Positions 35,301 through 46,296 of a DNA stretch of 64,000 bases are shown piece after piece. The notes below the pieces were generated by a model. The model ran no database searches. It was not told the DNA's origin and worked only from the letters and a program-made list of their open reading frames with translations. Source of the DNA: Siphonodentalium dalli. Its lineage: Eukaryota; Mollusca; Scaphopoda; Gadilida; Siphonodentaliidae. A program made the position numbers and the translations under genes. How positions within the stretch are numbered: the stretch's first letter is position 1; every line of letters starts with the position of its first letter. Location of the stretch: positions 219,710,151 through 219,774,150 of the forward strand of contig CP136065.1 in assembly GCA_032622095.1 (NCBI GenBank), read 5' to 3'.

Positions 35301-37097
35301 TAGTATACGCATCGACCGAATACCTGTCTAGTTTATCGCACAAGATGACGCCCATACCCCATATGTAGCATCTGAATTATACCATAAGCTATACCACAAA
35401 TGAAGCTCGCCAAGAATAAGGATAAGAATTCAAAGCTTTCGAAACAAACACGTGAGCTGGACACCGGCATATATATTGTTTGAAACATTTCGATTAGTGG
35501 GACCCTTCTACAAAGAAGTGTAGAAAACTGTGTTGTTGTGAGCAAGATAGATTAATCTGACGAAGAGACGGAAACTGGTCCAGATAATGCCAAATGTGGC
35601 AAATCAGAATGAGCTCAGGTACTGTTGTTTTGATTCTTGGAAGTCATAATTTGACTATTCGGCGCACCTATATACGGTTACGACCAGTATGGGCCCTTTA
35701 TAGTCAAGAATGGATTTTGAAATGTCACATCGCGATTGTGGGTTTTCATCCTTCCAAAAGGCTACGACTTATATTGGAACTAATAGATGGCTTATACTAT
35801 GTACCGTTTCGTCTATACAGATCGATATTATCACAAAAAGTTGAAATCAGTATGTGATAATATCGACTTCTTTTCAATTTCTGGCCGCCAGTTTGGCCTC
35901 ATCTTGACTGTGAGTATCAATTGCCAAACCCTAATGAATACTTCATATCAATATTCCATATCAACATGTAATGGTGGGTAGAAATCGCGAAACAATAACG
36001 CCCATCGTAAGAAAGTAAAGAAATGTAGACATGTTTTCAAATTTCGGTCGCCATTTTGGCCGCCATCTTCGATTTGGAAAACAATTTCTTGCATGAGATG
36101 TAAGGTAATTACTTCACTTCAGTATTCCAACTCAACTGTAAGCATGGGTGGAGTTGTCTCGACAATAATGCCCAATGATGTGAATATGAGGGAATTTCGG
36201 TGATTTTTCAAAAACTGTCCTCCATTGTGGGCGCCATATTGGATTTGGGGGACTTTTATTTGGATATGGTACAAGGAAAGTTCTTCGCCTAAGTGTTCCC
36301 AACTCATAATAGTAAGCAGGTGTGGAGTTGTCATGACAATAATGCTCACTGATGTTAAAATCAGCAATTTTCGGCGATTTTTCTATTTCTGGTGGCCATT
36401 TTGGCCGCCATCTTGGATTTGGGTGAATATTCATCAACTCAGGTATAAGAGGAATCTTAGCTCGAGTATCTCCTGCAAATATATATGCATGGGTGTTGTT
36501 ATGATAGCAATAACATTCATTGATTCGAAACATTACATCGCTTTATTAACGTCGATTCGGCTTTGACCTATTATACTGGCATTTGGGAAAACGTGATATC
36601 GGACAAAAATATCCCACAATGAATGTATATTATGGTCCCCATGTGTTCGCCAATAACTCTTCTATACGATAAATATATAACACCACGCCAAGATGCCAAT
36701 ATTTTCCCACAGAGACAAACAAAAGGTGGTGAAATGTCAGAAAAATAGCATATTTTCACATTTCGGTGGCCATCTTGGCCGCCATATTGGATTCTGGTGT
36801 CGGATTTTTGGCTAATTTGTAAGGGTTGTATATTAGCATAACGAATCGAGTGGAAAGCAAGACCGCATGTGATATCATCTTTACTATAACGGCGATCAAA
36901 GAGACCTGGTGCATATTAAAAAAATGGCCACCATGATGGACGCCATCTTGTCTGGAGTCTCTGCGGCCACTTTTTTTTCTTGTTAACAACCGAAAAAAAT
37001 TAAAGGAGACATTAAGAAAAAAAATTAGTGGGGTGAAGTTGAGTCCTGGGGGGGGGGGGGGGGGGGGGGTGCAGAGGTCGACCAATATCTCCTGGAC
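32392..37097. mobile_element. long-TIR element, copy 2, with 1.1 kb inverted arms
   Basis: Ends GTTCAGGAGATATTGG (32392) and complement of GTCCAGGAGATATTGG (ending 37097), flanked by TA on both sides (32390-32391, 37098-37099). Arms 32392-33482 and 35991-37097 are inverted copies, each with a long C or G homopolymer and several AAGATGGCGGCCAAAATGG motifs. This copy lacks the pearl-like insertion found in copy 1 and so shows the empty site at about 32556-32572. The 2.5 kb interior (33490-35990) shows no transposase or other recognisable protein. Non-autonomous; a TA target suggests a TA-targeting DNA transposon superfamily. Confidence 0.8.
33490..35990. other. unique interior of long-TIR element copy 2
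   Basis: Open frames here stay below about 95 codons on both strands and show no catalytic motif. It may be captured host DNA or decayed element sequence. Confidence 0.4.
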
Positions 37098-37271
37098 TAC
37101 ACTGTTGCAATTTCTTACATGGTTTGTGTTGTATTCGATAAAAGTCCATGCTGTCAACAATTTAAAAATATAAACCTTCCAGAATTTTATTAGCCTAATC
37201 TAATTTTGCAGATTTTGTCAAGTGAGGTCCTTAAATTAATTGTTATCTCCTTGATAAATATTGGAAAAATC

Positions 37272-39217
37272 CTTGCATATGATCATGATTGAAATGTATT
37301 TACCCTGGTAATGTTCTTGAATATGATCATGATTAAAGTGTATTTACTCCGATAATGTTCTTGAATATGATCATGATTAAAGTGTATTTACTCCGATAAT
37401 GTTCTTGAATATGATCATGATTAAAGTGCATTTACCGTGATAATGTTCTTGAATATGATCATGAATAAAGTGTATCTACTCCGATAATATTCTTGAATAT
37501 GATCATGATTAAAGTGTATTTACTCTGATAATATTCATGAAAATGATCATGATTAAATGTATTCCCTGATAATATTCTTGAATTTGATCATGATTGAAAT
37601 GTATTTACTCTGATAATGTTATTGAATATGATCATGATTAAAGTGTATTTACTCCGATAATGTTCTTGAATATGATCATGATTAAAGTGTATTTACTCCG
37701 ATAATGTTCTTGAATATGATCATGATTAAAGTGCATTTACCGTGATAATGTTCTTGAATATGATCATGAATAAAGTGTATCTACTCCGATAATATTCTTG
37801 AATATGATCATGATTAAAGTGTATTTACTCTGATAATATTCATGAAAATGATCATGATTAAATGTATTTACTCTGATAATGTTCTTGAATATGATCATGA
37901 TTGAAATGTATTTACCCTGATAATATTCTTGAATTTGATCATGATTGAAATGTAATTACTCTGATAATGTTCTTGAATATGATCATGAATAAAGTGTATT
38001 TACTCTGATAATATTCTTGAATATGATCATGATTAAATGTATTTACTCTGATAATGTTCTTGAATATGATCATGATTAAATGTATTTACTCTGATAATAT
38101 TCTTGAATATGATCATGATTAAATGTATTTACTCTGATAATGTTCTTGAATATGATCATGATTAAATGTATTTACTCCGATAATATTCTTGAATATGATC
38201 ATGATTAAATGTATTTACTCTGATAATGTTCTTGAATATGATCATGATTAAATGTATTTACTCTGATAATGTTCTTGAATATGATCATGATTAAATGTAT
38301 TTACTCTGATAATGTTCTTGAATATGATCATGATTAAATGTATTTACTCTGATAATGTTCTTGAATATGATCATGATTAAATGTATTTACTCTGATAATG
38401 TTCTTGAATATGATCCTGATTAAAGTGTATTTACTCTGATAATATTCTTGAATATGATCATGATTAAATGTATTTACTCTGATAATGTTCTTGAATATGA
38501 TCATGATTAAATGTATTTACTCTGATAATGTTCTTGAATATGATCATGATTAAATGTATTTACTCTGATAATGTTCTTGAATATGATCATGATTAAATGT
38601 ATTTACTCTGATAATGTTCTTGAATATGATCATGATTAAATGTATTTACTCTGATAATGTTCTTGAATATGATCATGATTAAATGTATTTACTCTGATAA
38701 TGTTCTTGAATATGATCATGATTAAATGTATTTACTCTGATAATGTTCTTGAATATGATCATGATTAAATGTATTTACTCTGATAATGTTCTTGAATATG
38801 ATCATGATTAAATGTATTTACTCTGATAATGTTCTTGAATATGATCATGATTAAATGTATTTTCTCTGATAATGTTCTTGAATATGATCATGATTAAATG
38901 TATTTTCTCTGATAATGTTCTTGAATATGATCATGATTAAATGTATTTACTCTGATAATGTTCTTGAATATGATCATGATTAAATGTATTTTCTCTGATA
39001 ATGTTCTTGAATATGATCATGATTAAATGTATTTACTCTGATAATGTTCTTGAATATGATCATGATTAAATGTATTTTCTCTGATAATGTTCTTGAATAT
39101 GATCATGATTAAATGTATTTTCTCTGATAATGTTCTTGAATATGATCATGATTAAATGTATTTACTCTGATAATGTTCTTGAATATGATCATGATTAAAT
39201 GTATTTACTCTGATAAT
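37272..39217. repeat. 43-bp AT-rich satellite, about 45 copies
   Basis: Unit: TTCTTGAATATGATCATGAT, then TAAATGTATTTACTCTGATAATG; period 43, or 44 where AAAGTG replaces AAATG. Older variants (CCGATAATG, GTGATAATG) sit at the left edge and homogeneous units in the middle. Each unit has the palindrome ATGATCAT. The array is interrupted at 39217 by the Harbinger element and resumes at 43705. Confidence 0.95.
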
Positions 39218-39605
39218 GGCTGCGGACACACGTATCACAGTTTCGATGGCATAGTAGGTGTGACAATTAATTATGGTGCAATATTGGTGACACTTGGTCG
39301 TCATATTTCTGTGCCATAGTGAGCCATGTCGCCCGCCGCACATTCACACAATGAGTCTTTTCCAAGCTCTATCAGCGTCGAGATCGACATCTCAATGATT
39401 TATCTAACCGAATGTCTTGTCGCTGTTGATCTTTACTCAACACGCAATGTTATATTTTAATGCTAACACACAAGTCCACTTGATAACTTAATGAATACCT
39501 TGTTTCTGTCAACAGTCATGATTGTTCTTACTAAGAACAAATCACCGGTGTAATTTCTCAGCATATATAAAAGTGGGTCAAACATTGCGATCAGTTATAA
39601 GTGTT

Positions 39606-41231
39606 ATGTCGCGTTCACATGTACGGTCGAATGATGATACGTTGTTGGCCCTTGTGGGTCTGGGCACGTTACTATTGGGAGAACTGGAACGAACAAAACG
39701 ACATCTAAATCGTAAGTGCTGGACAAAACCAATGAACTCCACCCTAGAACGGAACCGGTATGGAATTTCTCACAGTCTACTGCAGGAATTAGAAGACGCG
39801 GATGAGAAAGAATTCACCAACTTCACGAGGTAAATATAAATGTTTATGTTGATAGGTGCATATTACCAGGAGAGTATTACTATTGAGACATAACCATTTC
39901 ACATGGGTGGACAATATAAAATATATTATAGGGTGAGTTGATGGCTGGTGCCACAGTCCCATGATGTACATAGTTCCAGTGCCACCGGGGGCCTATACAT
40001 TACAACGCATCGTGCGAATGTTCTTGGGTGAGAATGCGTGCGTATTTGCAGTAAAGTTATTTTGGCATTCTGTGTTTTCGGCGTCTGTGTCTTCTGCGTC
40101 GTTTTCAGCGTATAAAATATGGCCCATTCTATGATTGCATATGGGAGGGGGTGATAATTTGTCAAAATATGTTATGAGCTACTTTACATGGTGTTTTCTT
40201 TTTTCTTCAGGCTGAACAAGTCGGAGTTCCATACCGTATTGCAAAAAGTGACCCCATTGATTGCGAAACAAGATACAGTTATGAGATCAGCGTTGACTCC
40301 ATATGAAAAACTTGCCACAACACTCAGATTTCTTGCTACAGGGGAAACGTACACAAGTCTACACTTCACTTCCAGAATCGCCAGATCAACCATTGGTGCG
40401 TTTATTCCGGAAGTTTGTGATGCTATTTACGACACTCTACAGGGAGATTTCTTGAGAATGCCCGAAAACAAGCAAGAGTGGTTGCTCCACGCAGATAACT
40501 TTGACAAAATGTGGCAGTTTCCTCATTGCTTGGGTGCAATCGATGGGAAACACATTGAAATTCGGAGGCCGTCTGACAGTGCATGCGATCATCGGAACTA
40601 TAAGGACTACGAGAGCATTGTTCTGATGGCTGTAGTTGATGCAACGGGAAAATTTATATGTTATGATCTGGGATCACCAGGGAGTAGTGCTGATGGTGGC
40701 ATTTTCAAGGACAGTGGGATGTGTGATATACAGCAGAACTTCCCAGATGCTAGTCCACTTTCCAGTCCTAACAGAACACTGAGCATACCGTATTTCCTTG
40801 TTGGTGATGACGCTTTCGCATTAAGCAATCACCTAATGAAGCCGTATCCCCATCGAACAGCCATTGGTGATCAGAAAGTTTTCAATTACCGACTTTCGAG
40901 GGCACGTAGGACCGTCGAGTGTGCATTTGGTGTTTTGGTGGCTAGATTTAGAATACTTCTAGGGTCCATACAGTTGGACACCGATAACGTGAATCGGGTA
41001 GTCCGTGCATGCATTGCTCTTCACAATTTTCTTGGGAAGGATGCGGATTTAGGTGTTTCGCAGAGCGGATGTTTACGATATGCTGAACATAATGCACAGT
41101 TGACTGCAACTGGAGATATTGGAGATTCGACAACTGTTCCGAATGTCGATGCTCGTGAAGTGAGGGACGAACTCAGTGACTTTTTTTTTGATGAGGGTGC
41201 GCTCCCTTTTCAGTGGAGTCTTATTGAGTAA
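39606..41231 (+). CDS. Harbinger-type DDE transposase, two exons
   Basis: Exon 1, 39606-39829, from ATG; donor ACGAG|GTAAAT; intron 39830-40210 ending TTTTTTCTTCAG; exon 2, 40211-41231. The splice joins Arg across the junction in frame and gives 414 residues. The N-terminal helical part precedes a DDE_Tnp_4 (HARBI1-like) nuclease: GAIDGKHIEI with the first Asp, GSPGSSADGGIF with a conserved Asp, FLVGDDAF with the second catalytic Asp, and NYRLSRARRTVECAFG with the catalytic Glu. The length suits the family. It would cut at the 145-bp TIRs, normally with the Myb-like partner that brings it to the nucleus and DNA. No stop or frameshift seen. Confidence 0.92.
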
Positions 41232-42330
41232 TAATTATTATGTGCTTGCAAAATTCAACACTCGATTTAATGAGATTAAACTATAAACTATGTTTTATAA
41301 TGTGTGCGGTTTATGTGTATAGTCGTGTAGTCCCAGTAATATGCCATATGTAAATATTTCGCTGCTTAAATGTAGGTGTCATTGAACTCTTGACAATTGT
41401 TTTGGTAGTTTTGAAATATTTTTCAAATGACTAATATTAACATGTACTGATATATGATTATAAGGAATGATTTGCTGGTTGATTGGGGTCATTGGTTTTG
41501 ACCGGCAGGGTAGTTAAACAAAGTTCGTTTGAATCATTTTGGGATTCACACACTTTATTTAATTACTCTGCCGGTCAAAATCCAATGATCCCAATCGATC
41601 TGCAAGTCGTTCCTTGAGTAACGTATTTACCAAGCTAATTTATCCCCGGAACAACTGTTCTTAACATTAATATATGTGGTTCCGGCGTGTATGGGTGTGT
41701 TTATAAGTTATCTTTTCTGCGTATGTCCAACTTCGAATGTTGACCCCCCCCCCCAAAAGTCAAAAGTCTTATTTTCTCCATATTTGTTGTTGGAAATATC
41801 CACATTACTGTCTATATGCAGTCATCCAATGATGAGATGTCACATGTTAAAACATATGTTATGTAAACAGATCAGCAAATTAAGATCAATTTACAAATGG
41901 TAACAACAATAAATTAAACCAAAACAAATTTCGACTTAACATTTGATTAGCTACTCCATTTGGCGATATGTATGGGATGACTGGCGTGTAACAGTACTGT
42001 TTACAAAAGAATGGTGCCAACATGCTATACATCGTCATCGGAGTTATCAGTATTGATAATAAAAAATACTTTTTCCATGTTAATTAATTTTGTTATATTT
42101 ATTAAATATTTTTATTTTATTTTCCACATTTACTTGAACCCACTGCGACTGCCTTGTGTCTCTTTTTAACTAGTTGGAATTTTTTACCATCAGTGCGGTC
42201 GATTACCATCCACTTCTCCCTATCCCCATGTCAGTGATAAAATGGAATGACACATAAGAAACTCACGAACGCTCTTTTAATCAATTATCTCAAGACACCA
42301 ACGAACTAGTTCAAAATGTCAGTCATCAGT
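41232..42330. other. spacer between the convergent Harbinger genes
   Basis: AT-rich. It holds an inverted pair of about 40 bp (TTGATTGGGGTCATTGGTTTTGACCGGCAG at 41478-41507 against CTGCCGGTCAAAATCCAATG near 41570) that could form a hairpin between the two 3' ends, possibly a transcription end signal (inference). No ORF of note. Confidence 0.4.
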
Positions 42331-43287
42331 TCAACAGTCTGGTGTACTAGGGGGTTGTACGTCCGTGGTGACACATGACTGTCCAGTCGGATAAACATTA
42401 CCATTCTGCATTCCATTCAGAGAATTATAATTCGATGTGAACATAACATTAGATCCTTGATTAGATTGTCCATTCATCGAAGATCCAACATTTGGATACG
42501 CTGGCACCGTCGGTCCGGAAATAAAAGTTGAAGGGAAACTTTGATTTCCTTGGAAATTTTGTAAATAGCTGCTGCTCTCTTCAAAATTATATACAGTGGT
42601 TTGTAGCAAAAACTTGAGTCTACGTCGCTTTTCTGCATCCGGACAACGCCTCAGGGCCATCGCGATGTCTCTACCAAACACATCACATTCATCCTCTTTC
42701 TGTGTAACATTATCGGCGATTGTAGCGAATGCCTGGGCTGCTGTGTCCACCCATGACGTAGCACCACGCTTCCTTCTCACGTTGGATGTCGACGGTAGCG
42801 TCGATTGCACAGAACTGTTATCGTTTGTGTCATTACTGCTGGTAGCAGGCACATCAGCATCACCTGAAATACTATCCGAGATACTGGCTTGTGTTACATC
42901 GGAGTGGTCAGAAACGACGGTATTTGCACGTGTTTGTGGAATGTTAGAATAAGTCCCTGGTCCGGTCCACAGACTTTCCTCCAGAAAAGAGCATTCCTCA
43001 AAAAACTTCCATTTTGGTACATATATATCTTTGGCAGCAACGCCGCTTTTCTTGCTTTTATTCACCTTTCTCACTTCCTCTCGATACATGGTCCTTAAAC
43101 TCTGTATTTTACTCTTCAGTGATTTTTCCGATAAACCCGGAATAATCGTGGACAAAATTTCCAAAAGTTCGTTATAATCAGCTTTTTTCTTGTTTAGATC
43201 CTTGTATAAGTCGCTTTGTTTATTCCATATACTTTCTCTTATCTGCATCGCTTCCAACAATTCCGATACAGCTGCATCTGTCCACAT
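42331..43287 (-). CDS. Myb/SANT-like (MADF-type) partner protein of the Harbinger element
   Basis: A single open frame of 318 residues from ATG. Residues about 1-100 form a Myb/SANT-like trihelix: MWTDAAVSELLEAMQIRES, then KADYNELLEILSTIIPGL, then KSLKSKIQSLRTMYREEV, then VPKWKFFEECSFLE. The middle is Ser/Thr/Asp-rich and low complexity. A second helical part (FGRDIAMALRRCPDAEKRRR, about residues 205-225) is followed by a Gln/Asn/Gly-rich tail. Autonomous PIF/Harbinger elements are known to encode such a protein, which binds TIR sub-repeats and assists the transposase. No intron or damage seen. Confidence 0.88.
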   Translation of the reverse strand: MWTDAAVSELLEAMQIRESIWNKQSDLYKDLNKKKADYNELLEILSTIIPGLSEKSLKSKIQSLRTMYREEVRKVNKSKKSGVAAKDIYVPKWKFFEECSFLEESLWTGPGTYSNIPQTRANTVVSDHSDVTQASISDSISGDADVPATSSNDTNDNSSVQSTLPSTSNVRRKRGATSWVDTAAQAFATIADNVTQKEDECDVFGRDIAMALRRCPDAEKRRRLKFLLQTTVYNFEESSSYLQNFQGNQSFPSTFISGPTVPAYPNVGSSMNGQSNQGSNVMFTSNYNSLNGMQNGNVYPTGQSCVTTDVQPPSTPDC

Positions 43288-43704
43288 GATGTTAGCCTAA
43301 TTATGCGTAGAATTTAACGTCGCAAAATAAAACACGCAATTGGGGAACTGACTTAATACGCGTGAAAATAATATAAGTAGATAAACATGTATTCAGCTCA
43401 TATCAATAAAAACATGCCACTTGCATGATATGTGAGTGAATAGGTTCAAACACAATTATGGACGATCGATCGTGCAATTTTATGTATCGTAGAGAATACA
43501 ATGTGGCTAAACGTAATGAGTAGAGATCAGCCTTGGTGAAACGCAATGGGTTAATTGGTCAGTCGACTCACTGTGTGAATATGCGGTGGGCGACATGACT
43601 TCCTATGCCATATAAATTATGTTGGCCAATTGTCACCAAACTCCACCATAATTAATTGTCACACCTACTATGCCATCGAAACTGTGGTACGTGTGTCCGC
43701 AGCC

Positions 43705-43844
43705 AATGTTCTTGAATATGATCATGATTAAATGTATTTTCTCTGATAATGTTCTTGAATATGATCATGATTAAATGTATTTTCTCTGATAATGTTCTTG
43801 AATATGATCATGATTAAAGTGTACTTACCGTGATAATGTTCTTG
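43705..43844. repeat. 43-bp satellite, right remainder
   Basis: About three further units continue in register directly after the Harbinger target duplication, then stop at a diverged GTGTACTTACCGTGATAATG unit. Confidence 0.9.
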
Positions 43845-44157
43845 CACTGAAGCTGATGGGGTAGTTTTCTTTCAGTCCCCATTTAAAACTAAGACCAATG
43901 ACCAATGTCCAACTTCAGCACCATTACAGTATTGTGATAAAAGAAATTTATGCTGGTATCGGAAGAAAATACTTTCAAATTGAAGCACACAACAATTATT
44001 TCTATCTCGCACCAACTGAGACTGGTGTGCATTTCTGTATAAAATGTTATGCCACTAAATTGGTTATTATTCCTTGGTTTTGCTGAATAAACTAACCTGC
44101 ATGGGTCATTCAGATCCCACAACCATGATTAAATTCAGCATTGCTTGCTTATTACAG

Positions 44158-44714
44158 GCCGTCAGAGATGGCAGCTTACCAGGGGTTCATCCGAGATCTC
44201 AGAAGAAAGTTACTGCAGGATCTCAGCAGCCTCTTTCACTGGCTACTCGGGGAAGAACACCTTATAGAAGTAAGGATTCTGGGATAGCATCAACTCGATC
44301 TCACTCATTGTCAGGGCAGTCATCACAAGGAAGACCTCCATCACCATCAGTGCGGGGAAGTTCTCCCTCACCATCAGTACAGGGAAGACCTCCCTCACCA
44401 TCAGTGCAGAGAAGACCTCCATCACCATCATTACAAGGAAGATCTCCCTTGCTATCAGGACAGGGAAGATCTCCCTCACCATCTGGACCGAAAAGATCTC
44501 CCTCGCCATCATTACGGGGAAGATCTCTCTTGCCATCTGCTGATCCTATGATTTCAGACAGGATTATTTATGGGAGGGCATCACCACAGACTGAAACAGT
44601 TACGCCATCATACACTGATTTATATCTTGAACGAGACATATATCTGAAGAAGGTTGATCAGAACCTGGATAGCCTCAGAGCAGTAACTAAGCACTTAACT
44701 GATATTGACAATAG
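44158..44714 (+). CDS. exon of a Ser/Pro/Arg-rich coiled-coil protein gene
   Basis: Acceptor GCTTATTACAG before 44158, donor AATAG|GTGAGA after 44714. It encodes 185 residues plus two bases, from AVRDGSLPGVHPRSQ to KHLTDIDN. The N-terminal half is basic and Ser-rich. Residues about 58-129 of the exon are eight nine-residue repeats of the type GRPPSPSVQ, encoded by a 27-bp minisatellite (44329-44544). The C-terminal part (DLYLERDIYLKKVDQNLDSL) looks like a coiled coil. Starts in phase 0, ends in phase 2, compatible with exons at 26564 and 59225. Not recognised as a named protein; repeated SPS-R units suggest phosphorylation and possibly microtubule or centrosome association (inference only). 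Confidence 0.65.
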
Positions 44715-45756
44715 GTGAGATTTCGAATCATACAAGTGTTTTGATTATCAGCACAACTACTTTGGGACTCAATTAACATAAGGCTGCTATTATATCCTAT
44801 TATTAATAGTTCCATTTGGTCTAATTTGCTTGATTAAAGGGGACTGTACACTAAATCCGGCCATTTATGGGACCGTCTCATTTTATATTCATCAGAACAT
44901 ATGCAACAAATGAATGAATTTGAGCCATGGGTTAGTGCAAAATACAATTGTGTGCTCTATGAATAATGCAAACAACATGCTAATTATAATGAAAATGGAT
45001 TTATGACTCGTCCCATAAATGGCCGGATTTGGTGTACAGTACCCCTTTAAAACGTGCATGTTTTTGAGTGTCAAGTTGGTGTACAGATAGAGAGGGTAAT
45101 CTGATTCATTTATCTGGGTTAGATTGTCAGTTGCTTACTGTGGTTTTTACATGCAGTGTGGATGATTTTTTCTGTTTGAAATTCACCACTAATAAAACTG
45201 CCAATGTGATGATGTAACCTGAAAGCAAAAAATCCTAAAATGCAAGAACTGATCTAGTCTTTTTACACACCCGTTGAACAGGTTTGGGCACCACACCATG
45301 AATATCAAAGTCGCAAAATTCCTACTTCCCAGTTCCTACCCACTAACCAATATGTTATATCTCGCACATGTCCTTGGTACACGAAGGGTGAAAGCCTTTT
45401 TTTTTAAATCTGTACTGATTATCAACGGCATGATAATAGTATTAGTACTCTATTTTGTAAATGGTCACTTCCTTTGCCAATATTTTTATTTCTGCACTCC
45501 AAGTAAGCTAGTCTTTTTTTCCTCATCCATTGCTGTCCAAGGCTAAGTACACTCCAAATAATGAAATGAAAATAAATTATGTTTGATTGAAGATGTAAGA
45601 AATATTATAAATTTCGCTATATTCTAAAAGCCTTGAAATCAAATTCAAACAGATCAGAGTTACTCTTACTATTCTGACATAATAACATTTCAATCTAAGA
45701 AATTTTGTTGCAGTCACATCCTAAACCAGCTAAAAAAAATCAATCTCCTATATATT
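44715..45756. other. intron sequence
   Basis: AT-rich. It includes an inverted pair GACTGTACACTAAATCCGGCC (about 44842-44862) and GGCCGGATTTGGTGTACAGT (about 45021-45040) that bounds a small 200-bp palindromic element. No accepted exon; a candidate at 45717 was rejected. Confidence 0.4.
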
Positions 45757-46090
45757 TTGAAGACCTCTGTCTGTCTGTCTGTCTGTATGTATGTATGTCA
45801 TTTATACAAATCTACGATTCTCGACCGATCGGGACGAAACTTGGTACGTGTGTGTAGTTTGACCAGGCGGTTTCGTTGTCGTATTGGCGAGCCTGTGCGA
45901 CGCCCATGCAGCGCATGCACAGACGAGATCTCGGAAACGGGTGGAGCTATCGACTTGAAATTTGCTATGTGAATGTATCTTGCCCCGGATACAAATTTTA
46001 TCGGGTCGCCGAGCCTGTGCGATGCCAGCTTCGTGCATGCGCAGGACAGATCTCGGAAACGGGTGGAGCTATCGACTTGAAATTTGGTTT
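45757..46090 (+). repeat. CTGT/ATGT microsatellite plus two copies of an about 120-bp repeat
   Basis: Starts GACCTCTGTCTGTCTGTC, then ACGATTCTCGACCGATCGGG. Two tandem copies of GGCGAGCCTGTGCGA ... CTCGGAAACGGGTGGAGCTA, then TCGACTTGAAATTTG, end at about 46087. Confidence 0.6.
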
Positions 46091-46117
46091 TCCACCAAGG
46101 AGAAGCCCTTCAACTGA

Positions 46118-46296
46118 ACTATATGGATTATTATCCTCGGCCTTGTGTTATCAGGAGGGTTAAAATTTATTGTCCGTTTATTTGCCTACTCCGGTCAATC
46201 AGCGACTCCGGTCAATCAGCGCTCGGATTAGCTCACGCATGAATGCGTCCCGTGCAAATCCCGCGCTCTTAACAATTCATCTAGCCAGTTTTATTT
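46118..46296. repeat. left copy of an inverted repeat shared with 51345-51520 and 53219-53395
   Basis: ACTATATGGATTATTATCC through TTGTCCGTTTATTTGCC and GGTCAATCAGCG (twice) to AACAATTCATCTAGCCAG matches the reverse complement of both ends of the 1875-bp duplicated units. It could mark the left terminus of one larger element (46118-53395). Confidence 0.6.

Larger units (their letters stand above)
39218..43704. mobile_element. complete PIF/Harbinger transposon
   Basis: TIRs of about 145 bp start GGCTGCGGACACACGTA (left) and match the complement ending at 43704. AAT flanks both ends (39215-39217, 43705-43707), and removing the element restores a normal satellite unit. It carries the two genes usual for the superfamily: a DDE transposase on + and a Myb/SANT-like protein on -, in convergent orientation. 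Both are open, so the element may be intact. Confidence 0.92.

Noticed and set aside
37272-39217. CRISPR-like array or coding repeat
   Set aside because: Plain 43-bp satellite, no spacers, many stops in all frames.
45717-45770. Additional exon after TTTTGTTGCAG
   Set aside because: The acceptor is good and phase could fit, but no donor precedes the CTGT microsatellite, so the exon cannot be closed.
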